Positions 10,846 through 23,274 are shown, counted from the stretch's first letter. The stretch is DNA of 64,000 nt from Plectosphaerella cucumerina (GCA_020746995.1 JAGPXD010000001.1:7254001-7318000); one strand, 5' to 3'. Notes: generated from the sequence alone by a model not told the origin. Made by a program: numbers and translations.

Positions 10846-12266
10846 GGCGAAGAGGAGTTTCGGGTGCGACGGTGCGATAAGCGACGGATGAGCTGAGAGG
10901 GCGGGGAGTCCTTTGGATGTTCAGGGCGTTCGAGCTGGGCGAAGGGGGAGCTTGGGTTCAAGGATGTTGAGCTTCTGCGCCTGGTTGAATAGAAGCGCGA
11001 TATTCAAAGCAAAGCTGGAGGTAGAGAAAACAGGTGTAAGCTGGAGCTTGGAGGTGAGGGAGAAGACGGGGAACTTGAAGTGCCAAGTTTCAAGGCGGCC
11101 GAGGCCGATGTCATCACAGGGAATTGGGGTTGACCGGGAACTGGAAGTCGCCCCCAGGCGGGCGGCCCGGTACCTTGGGGCGATAAGATAGCAGACGCGC
11201 CCACTGGCAGCTGCAGGCCACGGCCCCGGTGCCACTAACACTGAAGCTGCCCCCTGAGCTTGTGGGGTTGTAGCCAATCAAAGGGAGCGAAACCGCGGCT
11301 GACGTCGCCCACAGCGCGGGGCACAAGTTGCTCCGGGCAGCCGCTCCATATCGTGTTCCGGCACCTCCAGCTCTCAAAGTCCATTCCCCGGTGCGGTGCC
11401 GCCCTGTAGCTCTCAACGAAACATTAGCCCTTTGCGAAAGCAACCTCACCGGGCTCTGTTCTCCTTTGGTTCGCCTGTACCGCGGAGAGACACCATGCGC
11501 GGCAGCAGAAACCAGGATGGAGCGGCATCGTTACCGCAATCGTCCTGTCAGGTGAGCACTCCCGCGGCACGCGTTTCAAGGAGGGGTCGCAGTCCAGTCT
11601 GGAGCGCAGCTCCACCGAGGGACAGATAAGGTCGGGACGCTGAGCCGACCCCGCAGACCGCGGCTAGGTTGTTGACCACCAACTTGACCATACCTCACCT
11701 GCAGCCTTCACCTCAACCGATCGACACCAGGCCAATGGATATACCCGCGCTGATAAGGTGGGGGGAGCTCCCTTAGAATCTACCAGCATCCAGATGGTGT
11801 GCTGCCTCACTTTCCCATATCCTCGGGGCTACCGAGCCAAGATGACTTCGGACAGCTGAGCTGGCCGATGGGACCCAGAGATGCCGTGTTTCCTTGACTC
11901 ATCGTTCTCCATCATATGGAGACAAACAGCGATTCGTGCGCGCGGCTCCTGTTTGTCTTAGGTCATCGACTCGGAGGTTTGTCGGGGTTGCTTGCCACGC
12001 CTCTTTTGCCGCGCTGGTACCTGCCCGTGCCGGCGTGCCTTATCGTGACTTTTGGACCCTGCAGCTGACCGTGACCCGACCCGACCTGACCGCCCCTCGT
12101 CCTCTGACAAAACAATCTACCCCTCCCCCGCCATTTCTTGCGCCTTTCAACACCAGAACCTCCACGTAGCATCATCTCTTCTCAACTGAACAGCACTTGA
12201 TTCCCTTCGCCGCTCTCTTCCTCCTGATACACTGCTCCCCCGAATCGACCAACAGACCAAACAAAC
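10846..12266. promoter_or_regulatory. Divergent promoter region, glutamine synthetase-like (-) and SDR (+)
   Basis: No gene is visible. HGATAR-type GATA-factor sites occur at 11182-11190 (pair), about 11625, about 11752 and, inverted, about 12041. That number is close to chance for 1.4 kb, so only the tight pair is listed separately. Confidence 0.4.
11182..11190 (+). promoter_or_regulatory. Tandem GATA-factor sites (AreA/NIT2-like)
   Basis: GATAAGATA contains two HGATAR matches (CGATAA and AGATAG) offset by 5 bp, about 340 bp upstream of the glutamine synthetase-like start. AreA/NIT2 prefers paired GATA sites in nitrogen genes, so nitrogen control is plausible but inferred. Confidence 0.4.
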
Positions 12267-13198
12267 ATGACCTCCACAACTCAGGGCTCCGGCCGCCTCG
12301 CCGGCAAGAACGCCATCGTCACCGGTGCCGCCGGGTAAGCCACCGCCCCTGAAGCTCACCCCGACACCCATTCGACACAGGTAGCTGATCTCCTATCCCG
12401 CAACCCAGTGGCATCGGTCTCGAGACCACCATCCTCTTCGCCCGCGAGGGCGCCCGCGTCGTCATGGCCGACATCTCCGCCCCCGCCCTCGAGAAGGCCA
12501 AGGCCAAGGTCCTCGCCCTGACCCCCTCCGCCCAGGTCGACACCCAGGTCTGCGACGTCTCCAAGGAGGCCCAGGTCCAGGCCCTCGTCGAGTCACTCGA
12601 CTCCGCCGGCGGCGTTGACGTCATGTTCAACAACGCCGGCATCATGCACGCCCGCGACGACGACGCCGTCGCCACCCCCGAGGACATCTGGGACCTCACC
12701 CAGAACATCAACGTCAAGGGCGTCTGGTACGGCTCCAAGCACGCCGTCCTCTCCCTCCGCCGCCACAAGAAAACAAAGGGCTCCATCATCAACACCGCCT
12801 CCGTCGTCGCCCTCGTCGGCTCCGCCACCCCCCAGCTCGCCTACACCGCCTCCAAGGGCGCCGTCCTCGCCCTGACCCGCGAGCTCGCCATCGTCCACGC
12901 CCGCGAGGGCTTCCGCTTCAACTCCCTCTGCCCCGCCCCCCTCAACACCCCTCTCCTGCAGGACTGGCTCGGCGACGACCAGCCCAAGCGCCTGCGTCGC
13001 GAGATCCACTTCCCCACCGGCCGCTTCGGCGAGGCCGTCGAGCAGGCCCAGGCCGTCCTCTTCCTCGCCTCCGACGAGGCCAGCTTCGTCAACGGCCACG
13101 ACATGGTTGTCGACGGCGGCATGACCAAGGCCTACGTCACCCCCGAGGGCCCTGCCACCACCCCTCCCGTCAACGCCGCCAGCCAGGTTCAGCTGTAG
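12267..13198 (+). CDS. Short-chain dehydrogenase/reductase (classical SDR)
   Basis: Exons 12267-12334 and 12409-13198 (intron GTAAGC..CCCAG) give 285 aa. The splice falls inside the cofactor loop: TGAAGGIG (residues 19-26) is complete only after splicing. NNAG is at 97-100. The catalytic Ser is about 154, and YTASK supplies Tyr168 and Lys172. GHDMVVDGGMTKAYV is the standard C-terminal SDR pattern. It is an NAD(P)(H)-dependent oxidoreductase of unknown substrate. Codon use is extremely C-ending, which suggests high expression. A CT-rich leader precedes the ATG. Confidence 0.9.
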
Positions 13199-13794
13199 AC
13201 CGCTTGCGGTGCGAGACCTTGGGGTTCGATGACTTGACGACACGTGAACATCTTCTGCTGGCGTTGCGGGGGGTGTTGAATATGCTTTGAGCAATTTAGA
13301 AATGAGACCGGACTGCTCCGGTGTGAGCATGACATAGATCAATACAGGGTTTTCATATGCATGGACTCGTCCCATAAGCACATTGGTTGATGCTGTTTGG
13401 ATCTGCTTCTTGGGTTACGAAACATCGAAGCTTCTTGCTCCTCCCGCTTTGCTGTGAGACGTGGCTTGCTTGAGCATCAATGTTGCCGACTTGCGACCTT
13501 GAACGGTAGGCGGCCTACGAAGCATGTGCCTTTGATATCACTGATTTAAGGTGTCACTTCAACCATCTTCCATAATGTAAGCCATTCGTTGCTGGGTATC
13601 CTAATGTGATCAGCAGGCAGCGGACAACTGTTGTCGATATCGTACACATCTTGCCCTGGTGATGGGGCAAGCTTCCGGTCATCGCGCAATGGCAAGCGCC
13701 TGTTGGTCAAACCAAACCCTCATCATATATGTACCTTCCTCTTTGTTTCATCTCCGTGATGAAGGAATGTCTGATTAGACTCTTGACAAGATAG

Positions 13795-13959
13795 ATCGGT
13801 GACCCCCTCGAGGTCGACCAAGCCGGCTTCAACACTGTCAAAGCGGAATTCGACGAATCCCCGCGGCGCTTCGAGCGGGCCAGAGGCATCAACGAACTGT
13901 TGTTACCCAATGAGTGGCGGTCGATCAATTTGGACTACCAAAGTCAACGGTCGTGTTAA
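13795..13959 (+). pseudogene. Orphan exon-like ORF (gene relic or terminal exon of an unrecognised gene)
   Basis: After a splice-acceptor-like TTGACAAGATAG, 54 codons run open to TAA. The translation is unusually protein-like (IGDPLEVDQAGFNTVK, then NEWRSINLDYQ), with mostly GC third positions, unlike the surrounding frames. No start codon or upstream exon could be found. The family is not recognised. It could be the last exon of a broken gene or a chance frame. Confidence 0.3.
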
Positions 13960-16900
13960 AGTCAGCGATGTTGTAGTCAGCCCTCTCTGTTGATTCGCAG
14001 TCGACTTTCTCTCCGCCTATTGATCCTGGTACTGGGTCATCCCTGTGAGCACTCAGGGGTCGAATAGCCAGCCCAGACTGACCTGATCCTTTCCCTTCGC
14101 ATTGCTTCTGGCTCCATGTCATCTCACACTTGTTCACATTTCCTGTGCTCTTTCGTTTTTAACTGCTGTGTTCCGTTCCACACCCCAAGAGGCTAGGTAT
14201 CAGATGGGTGACTCAAGGATTATCTGTTGCCTCGGCTTCAGCCAGGTAAGCAGTCATTGTGCACGCCAACGGCCATGTTCTCCAAATCAAGTACAGTTCC
14301 CATATTGACTCGTTGGCTGATGCGTGCTAACAACGTGCCGTTGGCAGAAAGATGGAGCTTCTGGTTGAAGTTGCAGCTCCATGCCTTATCTCCCGACATC
14401 ATGGCATGTGGTTAGGTAGATGAAGGCGGCGTGTACTTCCAACCAAACTGAGGTTTTCAGCAACATCTTGGTTTGTATTTTCCTATAAGTCTTCAACGAC
14501 GCTTGATTGACCAGCACACATGGATGGTTGGAGGACCACCATGGGCATGTGTTGAGAGAGGTTAACCGGCGATCTTCTACCACCTCGTATAAGAGGAGTC
14601 TTTTCGGCCCGTGATGAAAGCAGGACCACTACCCCCATGGCGATGGACCATTTAAGAGACTCCGTAGCTGTCAGGACATTGTACCTGACTGACGCATTGC
14701 GTACCCCCCAAACTAGAGGCTCAAGGATCCATGAAGCGGTGGCAACAGACATCATCACCATAATGCTACATGTCCGAGCGCCGTCCTCACGGCATGTCGT
14801 CTTTCGAGTAGCAGCTGGTCAGGCTGAATATGGATTCCGGGACATTGAAGTTGCTTCCGCCGCCCCACGAGCATGCAGCCAATTTGAGTGATGCGCGGGT
14901 ACCCGCCTGTGTGCGACGGTGTGTGGCCTGCAGGTATCATCCGAGCAGGGGTTTTCGGCCTGTCAAGTACGGAATGTGGGCTGAATGCGAGATGGGCAGC
15001 CTGGAGCTCCAACTGGGCAATATTCTCGGCGGTCTGTCCGGGCAGGACCGGCGGATTGCGCCCGGGGAGGAGGACGAAAAAGTCTTTCCATTCCACGGGA
15101 CCGGAGTTGATTTCTTCCACGGGAGACGGCCAAGGGACCGGTTTGAGCAGACGCCGGATCAGCTCACGGCCCAACGACGGGCTTTTCCAGGGGTGACATG
15201 CAGCGGCTGTCACACGCCGAGGGGGACGAGCTGCAGGTCTGGCCCTTCAGGGCGAGGCCCCATCTGCAGACAGACGGGCCCGGGGTTCTGCGGCAGGGCC
15301 GTCGATGAAGCCCGCAAAACTCCAGACGTATGAGGCAGCCAAGGCAGCCAAGCCATGCCATTGAAATTCTCAGTGAGCCGCTGGCCGCATCCAGGTCGAC
15401 AAAGAAAAAACATCGACCCAGCAGAACAGGTGAGGTCCGGGGGCGGTACGCTAGAAACGCCCCTAAAAGAGGGAGCCCCAGCGTGTGGCGTACAAAAGAT
15501 CCGAGCCAGCCAATCCGCGAGAGGACCCCGGTCTGCCGGACAGAGCCCATCGAGAAGGGATGGACGGGTAGTTGGGAAGGCCCCTGGTCGATGGTGCCAG
15601 GTGCGCCGAGGAAAGAAGAACAAGAAGAAGACCGACAGGAGTCCCGGCACCCCAATACCAAGCTTCAGCCCGAGGTAAGGCTACCCGACGAGGCCCGCAC
15701 CCTTCCCGCTTGCACCTGCATGTCCCACTCCTGGCCTGTTTACAGCTGCTTGGGGCCCAAAGCAGGTCACCCAGCAGTCTGGGTAGACCCACGATGGGCA
15801 GGTTCTGCCGTGCTCGCCTGGACTTGGCCTTGTGCTTGACTTGGATCGGAGGGATGCGGACTGGCGGGGCCTGCGTCAGGGAATGGAAAGGGAGGGTCAA
15901 GAGGCGTGGCCGAGATTGTCACGCCCACGGGCTGCTCCACGTCAAGCCCACAGTCCCGCTGCGATCAGATGAGATGGAAAGAGCCAGTGAGGATTGTGGA
16001 TAGAATCGTCAACCTCACTTGACTTTGAGGGATTGCAATTCCATCTTGGCAACAGGGGACCACGATGCAGCTGCCCACAAGGATGCAGGGAGGCCAAATT
16101 CGAGGTCAAGTCGAGTCTTCAAGAAGCGATTGAGGGGTCGACGACGAGCAAGCACATGCCAGCGCAAGGCGTGCTGATATGCGTGTCGAGTGGTGTGCTT
16201 CCAGCACAACCTGCAGCCAGCAGCTCCAACGGCCCCAAACGGCCCCAGGAGAAGCCGTCCTGCCGCGTGACGATCAGCACCCACTTGGCACCGAGTGTGT
16301 GCTCCTCCTGGCTCCTGTCCGGGTCGTCACGTACAAGTAGTGCATCGGTACAGTCGCCACGCGGCCAGAGCCCTGTTCCGTGGCACCATGATCATCGGCG
16401 CGCGAGCGCGATGGGGGGTCGTCCGTCAAGTAGCAGGCAAGCCACAAAAGCCACCAAAAAGAAGGGTCCCGTTGGTCTCCTATTGTTCCGGGGAGGTCAA
16501 CCCATGCGAGACGCGCAATGTCCGGCGGACGTTGTTGCCAAATGCATCGCGTAAAGTGCAGTAGACGCGCGGGAAACCGGCATGGGCAGGGTCGCATGGT
16601 TGCAATGCAGCATGGCCCGAGTTTGACTGCAATAGATGGGTGGATGGGGCGCGATGGTTGCAATATTGTCAGGTCAGGTACTCGTAGTAGGCCGGCCCAG
16701 AAGCTTGCTCGGCGCAGGGGAACTGAATGGCCATGTGTGATGAGAGCGAGGGGTCGTCGTAGGCCTGCCGGGTTCGATGCGTACCCAGGTACCCTGCTGC
16801 CTTCTGCCAGTCCCGTCACCCCATTGCTGACGGCAGGCCATCAAGGCCAGGGAGTGCCGCAGATCATACCGAGCTGGTCGAGAGCTTCGAGATGCAGACG

Positions 16901-18256
16901 GGTGGTCTGACTGACCACCACACAAGTTCATGAAATCCCATCCCAGACTGACAGGATTGAGCTGCGCATGTGCTCGCACAATCTTGCCCCCAGAAAGATG
17001 CGGTCATGCCCTTGTCTGCAACAAAAGCCACAGGCGCTCGTGAGACTTGGCAGACACCAGGTGTGGTGTGGTCGGTCCACAGAGCGAGCTCGGCGGGTTT
17101 GGGACGATTTGTATGTGATGTCTGCTCGCATCTCCGAGGTGCTCGCTCGGACAGGTTGAGCGAGAGAAGCTTTGTCTGGCGCCGTTGCCGCGCAGCGGAG
17201 ATGTGCCCGGCGAAGAGGGAGGAGGAGTGATGCTGCTTAATTGCGCATTACGTTCTTGACCACGTACGTGGGTGTCTGGTGTGCCAACGGGCGTGGGATG
17301 CTAGCCCATTGCAGGCCGGTAATAGTTGCAAAGCAGTGAAAAAGAACTTCGGGTCCCCCCCTGGCTGCCGCGGGTTTGGCTGGATGTGGCGCCGAACCCT
17401 TGGCCGCCTCCCCCCATGATGGCGTCCAGATGCCGGCATCGGGGGGGCGTCGAGCCATCCATCTCAACCAAAGGTTCCTTCAGCGGCGCTCGGTGCGAGC
17501 TCGTACCCTCCATCCCACGCGGCACAGAAACAACCTGGTCGGCCCCTAGTCTGTCGCGGCACTGTCATCGGTGCTCAGTCGTTGTCGTGCCCGGCGGTTG
17601 GGTTGAAAAATGCGGCATCTCCCGTCGACAGAACAGCACTGTGACCTGCCACTGACTGGTTGGCACACCACCCGCGCCGGGCTACCTGCAGGGTACTTAC
17701 TCGACCATTTCACACACTTAGCCGACAAACATCGCCCGGCGCTGCGCGATGATGCTCTGGCTGCTTTCTAGACGAGCTTCTCCAAAAATGAGACACAGAA
17801 ACACGACTAATAAAAGTGCTCCGCTCAGAAAGTTGTCTCGCCGTCCAGGGTCCCCCATGGTACAAGCGACCAGCGCGCGCCAGAGCTCCATTCTGGAAAG
17901 GACGTTGCTCTCAGCTTCGTCCCTTCCGAGTCTCAGGCCTCCAGGGCCCCTCCTCTCTCTCCACTTATCCGTTGGCGCCAGTGAGTGACTTCCCATCATC
18001 ACATCGTGACTGCCTTTTCGTGGTCGGTCCAGCCTGGTCTGGGAGGCAAGGGCGGAACTGGAAGGAAGGGACGCTGGAAGGACACCACCGAGGGAAGGCA
18101 CACCTGGTCCTGGCCCCAAGCCTGGCCAACGGCACCACCGCTTGGGCCAGGCGATCCCTGCCCTGTGCTGGCTAGCACCCGTGCCACTAGCTCCTGCCCC
18201 ACACACACCTCCGAGCCCAAACCAACCGCCATTGGCCATGGTCCGGCGGATGGATC

Positions 18257-18265
18257 TTATCTGAT
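18257..18265 (-). promoter_or_regulatory. SreA/URBS1-type iron-responsive GATA site (ATCAGATAA)
   Basis: TTATCTGAT is the exact reverse complement of ATCAGATAA, matching the ATCWGATAA consensus of the fungal iron repressors SreA, SRE and Urbs1. It lies about 540 bp upstream of a siderophore transporter ATG. An inverted CCAAT (18231-18235) lies 21 bp away, as would suit combined SreA and CBC/HapX control. Confidence 0.65.
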
Positions 18266-18616
18266 CATCTGGCTAATTAACCAGGGCCAGGCGAAATCGG
18301 ACTGATGGGGTCTTTCTCACCCCTCGGGTCACTCTTTCGCCAAGGGACCCGGCAGACGACGACGGCCGGGTGGGGGCGCCGTATCCTTGGTCTTGACAAG
18401 ATTTTTTTCTCCCCTCCACGGTCCCCTTGCCCTTTGGCCGTACGCGGTGCGCTTTGCGCCGACCTGGACCGTAGGTCGGATCCCATGTGGCAAGCTTCGG
18501 CCGCCGCGTCCGCGACGCTCCGGCTCGGTTCCCTGCGAGTACCACCTCACATCAGCACGGCGCAACACCCCGGGACCCCGTCCCCTTCCACCCCCCTCCC
18601 GTCGCCCTCGATGGTG

Positions 18617-18624
18617 TATAAGTA
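18617..18624 (+). promoter_or_regulatory. TATA box of the siderophore transporter gene
   Basis: TATAAGTA lies about 180 nt upstream of the ATG at 18805 in otherwise GC-rich sequence. The spacing leaves room for a normal fungal 5' UTR. Confidence 0.55.
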
Positions 18625-18804
18625 TGGAGGGCCCCGGCCATCTGCGGCTTGTCGATCTCCTCGTGTCGGCTCTCCATCCCGCTCTCAATCCTCCCCTCTG
18701 GACAATCTGCTCGGCTCTTGACCAGCATCATCGGGTCCCCTCTCAACACCACTTTGTTCCCACCTGAGTGAAAGCCCTGCCAGCTCGACGGCCCAGCCTC
18801 TGCA

Positions 18805-20679
18805 ATGGCCACCGCCGCCCCCCAGGTTCCCATCGTGCCCGCCGAGGTCAAGGCGGAGAACCAGATCTCCCCCGTCGACGCCGAGAAGAACGCCGTCAAC
18901 AATGACGCCCAGGAGACCAACAAGGACGAGAAGAACTACGACACGGATGGCTCGGAGAACTTCCAGGCCGGTGTCAACCGCATGCGTGCCATCACCACCG
19001 TGTGGTCGAAGCAGGCTCTCGTCTGCATGTTCGTTCTGTAAGTCAATGAGCCCCAAGCGCGCTAGGAGGGCACTCGCTGACCGTGTTCCCTCTCCCGCAG
19101 CTTCTACGTCGTCATGCTCGTTGACGCCCTCGTCGTCTCCGTTCACTACGCGCTCAACCCCTACGTCACCTCCTCCTTTGGCAAGCACGGTATCATTGCC
19201 GTTGTCGGTATCATCTCTACCCTCATCAGCGGCACCTGCAGCTTGACCATCGCTAAGATCATCGACATCTGGGGTCGTGTCTTCGGCTTCCTCCTCATGC
19301 TCCTCATGGTTGTCGTCGCCCTCATTATGAAGGCCACCGCGAAGAACATTGAGACCTACATGGGCGGCTACACCCTCTTCTGGACTGGTCACATTGGCAT
19401 GCAGTATGTCATCGATGTCATGCTTTCCGACATGACCACTCTGAGGAACCGCATGATCGCGTTCACCATGATGGGCACCCCTCTCATCTGCAGCACCTTT
19501 GCCGGTCCTGAGATCGCCAGCTACTTCCTTCCCGATGCCAACGGTCTCGGCGGTATCGGTTACCCCTGGGCTTTCGGTGCTTTCGCCATCATCATCTTCG
19601 GCGTCAGCATCCCCGTCCCCATCGTCCTGCTCATCCAGGAGCACAGGGCCAAGAGGGCTGGTCTCATCGAGAAGGTCAACTCTGGTCGCACCATCTTCGA
19701 GTCCATCAAGTTCTACGTCATCCAGCTTGACATTCTCGGCATCCTACTTGTGACCGCAGGCTTCGTACTCTTCTTGCTGCCCTTCAACATTGCCGCTTAC
19801 GCTCCCAACGGCTGGAAGACTCCCTACATTATCGCCATGATCGTCGTCGGCATCGTCTGTGGTGGTCTGTTCTACGCCTGGGAGAAGTACTTTGCCCCCG
19901 TCAAGTTCATCCCCTGGCAGTACCTCAAGGAGCCTACCATTGTCGGTTCCTGCCTGCTCTACGGCACCATGTTCATGTCTACCTTCGCCTGGAACGGTTA
20001 CTTCTCCTCCTACCTCCAGGTCGTCCACAGGATGCCCGTCACCACCGCCAACTACACCGTCAACGCCTTCTCCCTGACCGCCGCCATCATTAGCCCTCTC
20101 GTCGCTCTCGTCGTCAGGTACACCGGCAACGTCAAGTGGGTCGCCATGGCCGGCACCCCCGCCATGATTCTCGGCACCGCTCTGCTGATCCCCTACCGCC
20201 AGCCCAACGCTCCCACCTCTGTGCTGGTCATCACTCAGATCCTCATGGGCCTGGGCACCGGTATCTACTCCTCGTGCGCCCAGCTCGCCGTCACTGTCCC
20301 CGTCACCCACCAGCAGATTGCCGCCGTCCTCGCCATCTGGGGCATGTTCGGCAGCGTCGGCTCCTCTATCGGCTTCGCCATCTCCGGAGGCATCTGGAAC
20401 AACGTTCTTCCCGGCCAGCTTCTCGAGAGGCTGCCCGAGGAGAGCAAGCACAGGGCTGCTGAGATCTTCGGCGATATTCTTGTGCAGATGTCTTTCCTGG
20501 ACGGCACTCCCGAGCGTGACGCCGTCGTCGGCGCCTACGCCCACACCCAGAGGCTCATGGTCATCACCGGTGTCGCCCTGATGCCCATCGTCCTTCTTTC
20601 CGTCGTTGTCTGGAGGAACGTCAACGTCAAGAAGCTGGAGGAGGAGGAGGGTATCCAGACCAAGGGCAACGTCTTCTAA
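18805..20679 (+). CDS. Siderophore-iron transporter, MFS superfamily (MirB/Sit1/ARN family)
   Basis: Exons 18805-19037 and 19101-20679 (intron GTAAGT..CGCAG) give 603 aa. A charged, cytoplasmic N-terminus of about 65 residues is followed by about 14 hydrophobic segments. Conserved features include SVHYALNPYVTSSFGKHG in the first helices, IDIWGR in the MFS signature loop and the LPFNIAAYAPNGW region, and the C-terminal loop before the last helix (AYAHTQRLM) is typical of siderophore-iron H+ symporters. It should import ferric siderophores at the plasma membrane or an endosome. Which siderophore it takes cannot be read from sequence. The perfect SreA-type site upstream supports iron repression. 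There are no siderophore synthesis genes in the window. Confidence 0.93.
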
Positions 20680-21631
20680 GCGCCCTTCGTTTGGACCCTC
20701 TTTCTCAATCGCCGCAGCCCTCGTTCAGCTTGCTGGATCTGGCTGTACGTGGCTTGCCAAGATACCCATTTCAAGTAGCTACGATGGACATAATAATAAG
20801 CCCTCTGAAGCAACTGATGACCTGTCCAGTGACCCGCTAGCTGTAGCAGAGAGTCTCGTGATGCAGGTGTGGTAGTACAAGTAATTCGGTCTGAAACGCT
20901 CAAAACGAAGAATCTGTGTATATTGCACGAGGTCAAGTACACCGACTTGACCACGGACTGACATCAAGCTGAGAGCACAAGCTGGCTTGTCGGCTTTCGC
21001 TGGCTGGAAGTCGGCAATTACCGTTCGGTACACTAGGGAGAGGGACCTCAGCAGATCATGGGACAATTCGAAAGCCATAACGTGCAGTTGACCTCAGCCC
21101 AGAGGTGCTTGAAGAACCAGTTCTCATCTCGGCGCTACTACTGGCATACGCCAGGAGACTGTGGAGAAGTGCTGCGTTCTTGCTGATGTGGCGGTGAGGA
21201 GGCTGGCGAATTTCGGCGCAACGCCTATGATATTGAGTCGAAGAGAACACTGGACGAAACAGTCGCAACCGCGGCGTTTGGATGAAAAGCGTCAGCGAGA
21301 CCTCGGGGTCTACGTTGTCAATGAGAAGAGGTCAAGCCGAGAAGAAGGCGAGACTGCTCGCCGAACTGAACAGGCCGGCAAAACCCCGGCGCTGTGTGCG
21401 GACCGGTGATGTATCAGCAAAAGTGGGTCGCCTGCAGGCTGGGCTGGTAGGCACGAAGCTCACGCAAGCAACACAAGCCGATCGAGCTCCAGATCGCCTC
21501 CAAACAACTCCCGCCGCAACCCACCACGTCCCCCTCCAAACCACAACTCTCCGAATCCATCCACGACCAAACCGTGCCGCCCGTTCCAGACGCATACCTC
21601 CTCCCTACAGTAAAGCCAGACATTCCACAAC
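20680..21631. other. Intergenic: 3' flank of transporter, 5' flank of RPN5
   Basis: No gene seen. Short frames are uncharacteristic of protein. The last 200 nt are CA-rich and C-rich, typical of a fungal 5' UTR. Confidence 0.45.
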
Positions 21632-23274
21632 ATGTCGGAGGGACTCCTCAAGCCCGAGAAGGACTTCTCGAAGGAGGCCGACCAGCAGATTCCCGATGCC
21701 GAGAAGCTCGCAGAGGTTCGCACATTCGCCCACGCCGTCGTCGCAATCATCCCTAATAATACATACAGTCGGACCTCACCTCCGCCGTCGAGAAGCTCTC
21801 TCTTCTGGAGAAGCAGACCCGCCAGGTACGTCGACCCTTGCGTCACCGTCGCGCCAAACGCTTCCCCGCTGACACCCCTCCAAGGCTTCAGACCTCGCAT
21901 CCACATCCCGCGTCCTCATCGCAATAGTCACAATCGCCAAAAATGCCAAGAACTGGTCGCTGCTCAATGAGCAGGTGCTCATCCTCTCCAAGAAGCACAG
22001 CCAGCTCAAGCAGGCCATCACCAAGATGGTCCAGACTGTCGTTGGCTTCCTCGACGACACCCCCGACCTGGATACCAAGCTGTCGCTGATTGAGACCCTG
22101 CGGACCGTCACCGAGGGCAAGATCTTCGTCGAGGTTGAGAGGGCGCGCGTCACCAAGGTGCTCTCGGACATCAAGAAGGAGCAGGGCGACCTGAAGGCCG
22201 CCACGGACATCCTGTGCGAGCTCCAGGTCGAAACATTCGGTTCCATGGACAGGAGAGAGAAGACCGAGTTCATCCTCGCGCAGGTCGCCCTGTGCATCGA
22301 GGTCGGAGACTGGAACCAGGCCGGCATCCTCAGCAGGAAGATCAGCACCAAGTACCTCTCCCGGAAACCCAAGAAGACGGCTGAGCAGCTGGAGAAGGAG
22401 GAGAAGGAGCGCGAGAAGAAGAGGGCTCGCGGCGAGGAGGTGCCGGAAGAGAAGGTCGACGACACAACGGATCTGAAGCTGCGCTACTACGAGCAGCAGA
22501 TCATCCTCGCCAAGCATGACGACAAGTACCTCGATGTCTGCAAGCACTACAGACAGGTTCTCGATACCGAGGCTGTCGAGGAAGACCCCGCCAAGCTACA
22601 CCCCGTACGTTCCACCATCCCCTCTCTCCATGACGTGCCCTTCACTGACCCCATCTCAGGTTCTGCAGAGGATCATCTACTTCGTCATTCTGGCGCCGCA
22701 CGACAATGAGCAGCACGATCTCCTCCACAGGATCTCCCGCGACACAAGGAACGCCCAGGTCTCGTCCGATGCCGAACTCCTGAAGCTCTTCACCGTCCAC
22801 GAGCTCATGCGCTGGCCCGAGGTCGCCAGAAGGTTCGGCCCTCACCTCTGCGAAACCGACGTTTTTGACGCCGCCGCGGGCCAGTCAGGCGATGAGAAGG
22901 CGCACCAGAGGTGGCAGGACCTGCGCAAGCGTGTCATCGAGCACAACGTGCGCGTCGTGGCCAAGTACTACACGCGTGTCCAGATGGGCCGTCTGACGCA
23001 GCTCCTCGACCTGACCGACGAGGAGACGGAGAAGTACATCAGCGACCTCGTGACCTCCAAGACAGTCTACGCGAAGATCGACAGGCCGGCACGTATCGTG
23101 AGCTTTGCCAAGCCCAGGGACGCCGACGACACCCTGAACGAGTGGAGCGGCAACATGAAGAGCCTACTGGGCCTTCTGGAGCGCATCGACCACCTGATCA
23201 CCAAGGAGGAGATGATGGCCCGTATCCAGCCGACATCCAAGTCTGGCAAGGGCAAGGCCGCCAAGGCCACTTAG
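21632..23274 (+). CDS. RPN5: 26S proteasome regulatory subunit RPN5 (PSMD12)
   Basis: Four exons, 21632-21715, 21769-21825, 21885-22604 and 22660-23274, all in phase 0, give 491 aa, the usual length. Exon 1 ends at a weak GTTCGC donor, but the splice restores a conserved N-terminus (EKLAE then SDLTSAVEKLSLL). The helical repeat body contains TVTEGKIFVEVERARVT, ILCELQVETFGSM and KYYTRVQMGRL. A PCI domain occupies roughly the last third (LHRISRDTRN onward). RPN5 is a non-ATPase scaffold of the proteasome lid and is essential in yeast. A charged Lys/Glu insertion lies between ISTKYL and DLKLRYYEQ. Confidence 0.95.

Larger units (their letters stand above)
13199..18804. other. 5.6-kb gene-sparse region
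   Basis: No convincing gene model apart from the orphan ORF at 13795-13959. Frames of 100-185 codons exist (for example 15330-15839 and 15994-16554), but they are rich in Arg, Pro, Ser and Trp with no domain-like pattern, as expected from GC-rich noncoding DNA. The last kilobase is the promoter of the siderophore transporter. I see no transposase, terminal repeats or RIP-like AT-rich sequence. Confidence 0.5.

Noticed and set aside
12593..13381. Minus-strand frame of 262 codons
   Set aside because: Antisense shadow of the SDR gene; Gly/Val/Asp low complexity.
15330..15839. Plus-strand frame of 169 codons in the gene-sparse region
   Set aside because: Arg/Pro/Ser/Trp-rich with no motif, no splice partner and no promoter. 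Overlapping frames of similar length exist on the other strand.
18207..18235. A full CBC/HapX composite site at the inverted CCAAT
   Set aside because: Sequence 11-12 bp downstream of the CCAAT on its own strand does not match the HapX half-site, so only the CCAAT is mentioned.
18685..19644. Minus-strand frame of 319 codons, Asp/Glu/Gly-rich
   Set aside because: Antisense shadow of the siderophore transporter; no domain pattern.
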